NCBI GenBank assembly: GCA_002095305.1
Contig: MIEI01000022.1
Location: 1-62,500 of the forward strand
Direction: 5' to 3'
From: Pantoea brenneri
GTDB lineage: Bacteria; Pseudomonadota; Gammaproteobacteria; Enterobacterales; Enterobacteriaceae
Length of the DNA stretch: 62,500 nucleotides
Below, one piece after another: positions 62,001 to 62,500 of this stretch. The first letter of the stretch is position 1, and every line of letters begins with the position of its first letter. The position numbers and the translations under genes are program-made. The notes below the pieces were generated by a model. The model saw nothing but the letters and a program-made list of their open reading frames with translations, was not told the DNA's origin and searched no databases.

Positions 62001-62500
62001 TTAAGTATTTGTCAGTATCAACTCGACGTTATTGTCCTGCAGCGACTGGATAAAACTGCTTTCCGGCAATTCATCTGTCACCAGATAATTGATCCACGAT
62101 AAATCACAAACTTTGAAGAATCCCGTTGTGTTGATTTTGGTGTGATCTGCAACTGCAATAACGGTTGTGCCCTGCATAACCATCTGCCTTTTGACGAGAC
62201 CTTCTTCTTCTGTATGAATAAAAAGCCCTTTATCGGAAATGGCGAATACGCCAAGCAAAACGTAATCAACGTGATACTTTTCAATTTTCTGTATGGTTTC
62301 GCTTCCGTACAGGAACATTTGTTCTTTATGAAGGTTTCCCGGCAATATTTTGATGTCGCATTTTTTATTTCTAGCCAGCCGGTTCGCATTTGTAAGCGAG
62401 TTGGTAACTGCCAGGATATTTTTATCGCTCAGATGCGGAATTACTGTCTCCACTGTGGTGGATGAGTCAAAGATCACGCTGCTGTTATCGTTGATGAGGC
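62001..62500 (-). CDS. DeoR-family regulator, C-terminal part (cut by window end)
   Basis: The last 166 codons of a DeoR/GlpR protein. The frame stays open to the window edge, where LINDNSSVIFDSSTTVETVI is the start of the sensor domain (D-S-S-T-T binds the sugar phosphate). VDYVLLGVFAISDKGLFIHT and TVIAVADHTKIN are typical of the family. The helix-turn-helix lies beyond position 62500. Likely represses its own gene and the M24-fold gene. Confidence 0.92.
   Translation of the reverse strand, partial: LINDNSSVIFDSSTTVETVIPHLSDKNILAVTNSLTNANRLARNKKCDIKILPGNLHKEQMFLYGSETIQKIEKYHVDYVLLGVFAISDKGLFIHTEEEGLVKRQMVMQGTTVIAVADHTKINTTGFFKVCDLSWINYLVTDELPESSFIQSLQDNNVELILTNT

Noticed and set aside
1..62500. 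tRNA, rRNA, prophage, riboswitch or integrase genes
   Set aside because: I looked for tRNA T-loop motifs, integrase or transposase signatures and known leader motifs and found none I could support by eye.

Overview
The window is a GC-rich (apart from a few AT-rich intergenic stretches) chromosomal segment of an enterobacterium. Many products closely match Escherichia coli proteins: ArsR/B/C, the YajD HNH protein, HigB/HigA, YtcA-MdtN-MdtO, a Sad-type succinate-semialdehyde dehydrogenase, PptA and a NepI-like exporter. The large load of catabolic accessory operons suggests a plant- or soil-associated member of Enterobacterales, perhaps Erwiniaceae. That placement is inference; there is no rRNA or other marker here. 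I see no tRNA, rRNA, intact insertion sequence, prophage or CRISPR array.

Layout. (1) 1-7.9 kb: a minus-strand operon for a periplasmic molybdenum-hydroxylase/aldehyde-oxidase type complex (2Fe-2S subunit, Tat-exported molybdopterin subunit, tri-heme cytochrome c), a NepI-like exporter, an XdhC-type maturation factor and the start of an exported cupin-like protein. A LysR regulator is divergent. A 19-bp motif recurs three times, upstream of the exporter, the 2Fe-2S gene and lysR. (2) 8.2-9.7 kb: tautomerase, short-chain dehydrogenase and cupin. (3) 10-12 kb: AriR-like and KGG stress proteins, a gene-poor AT-rich stretch with a near-ideal CRP site, and a NUDIX hydrolase. (4) 12-18.4 kb: TetR regulator divergent from an amidase across three operators at exact 20-bp spacing, an exported alpha/beta hydrolase, Sad-like dehydrogenase, XRE regulator and PPOX-type flavoprotein. 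(5) 18.6-20.8 kb: arsRBC with two ArsR-like sites. (6) 21-23.3 kb: PdxA2-like dehydrogenase and an anion:cation symporter with CRP and palindromic operators upstream.

(7) 24.4-37.2 kb is the most interesting block, an organosulfur (sulfonate) acquisition system. Genes are ssuD, a FAD/NAD(P)-binding protein, an NtaA/DszA-type LLM monooxygenase (frameshifted here), a MetNIQ-like ABC importer, an MFS transporter and a DszC/SfnB-like flavoprotein. The ssuD operon has a near-consensus sigma-54 promoter and dyad upstream activator sites. Divergent from it is a sigma-54 activator with no N-terminal sensor; instead a sulfonate substrate-binding-protein domain is fused C-terminally, after the DNA-binding helices. 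An SsuA paralogue of that domain follows immediately downstream.

(8) 37.2-45 kb: yajD, higBA, gene fragments (a chemotaxis-receptor remnant, a frameshifted cytochrome b561, a 5'-truncated hydrolase), an acetyltransferase, a DUF4142 protein and a large exported protein of unknown function. (9) 45.3-54.2 kb: ytcA-mdtN-mdtO-tetR efflux operon, LuxR-type regulator, quinone-oxidoreductase-like protein, O-methyltransferase, VOC protein and glutathione peroxidase. (10) 54.5-60 kb: AraC-regulated sugar operon (MFS sugar porter, Gfo/Idh/MocA dehydrogenase, orphan PTS EIIA, TIM-barrel isomerase) with two CRP-like sites. (11) 60.6-62.5 kb: an M24-fold protein that seems to lack metal ligands, preceded by a DeoR regulator cut by the window end.
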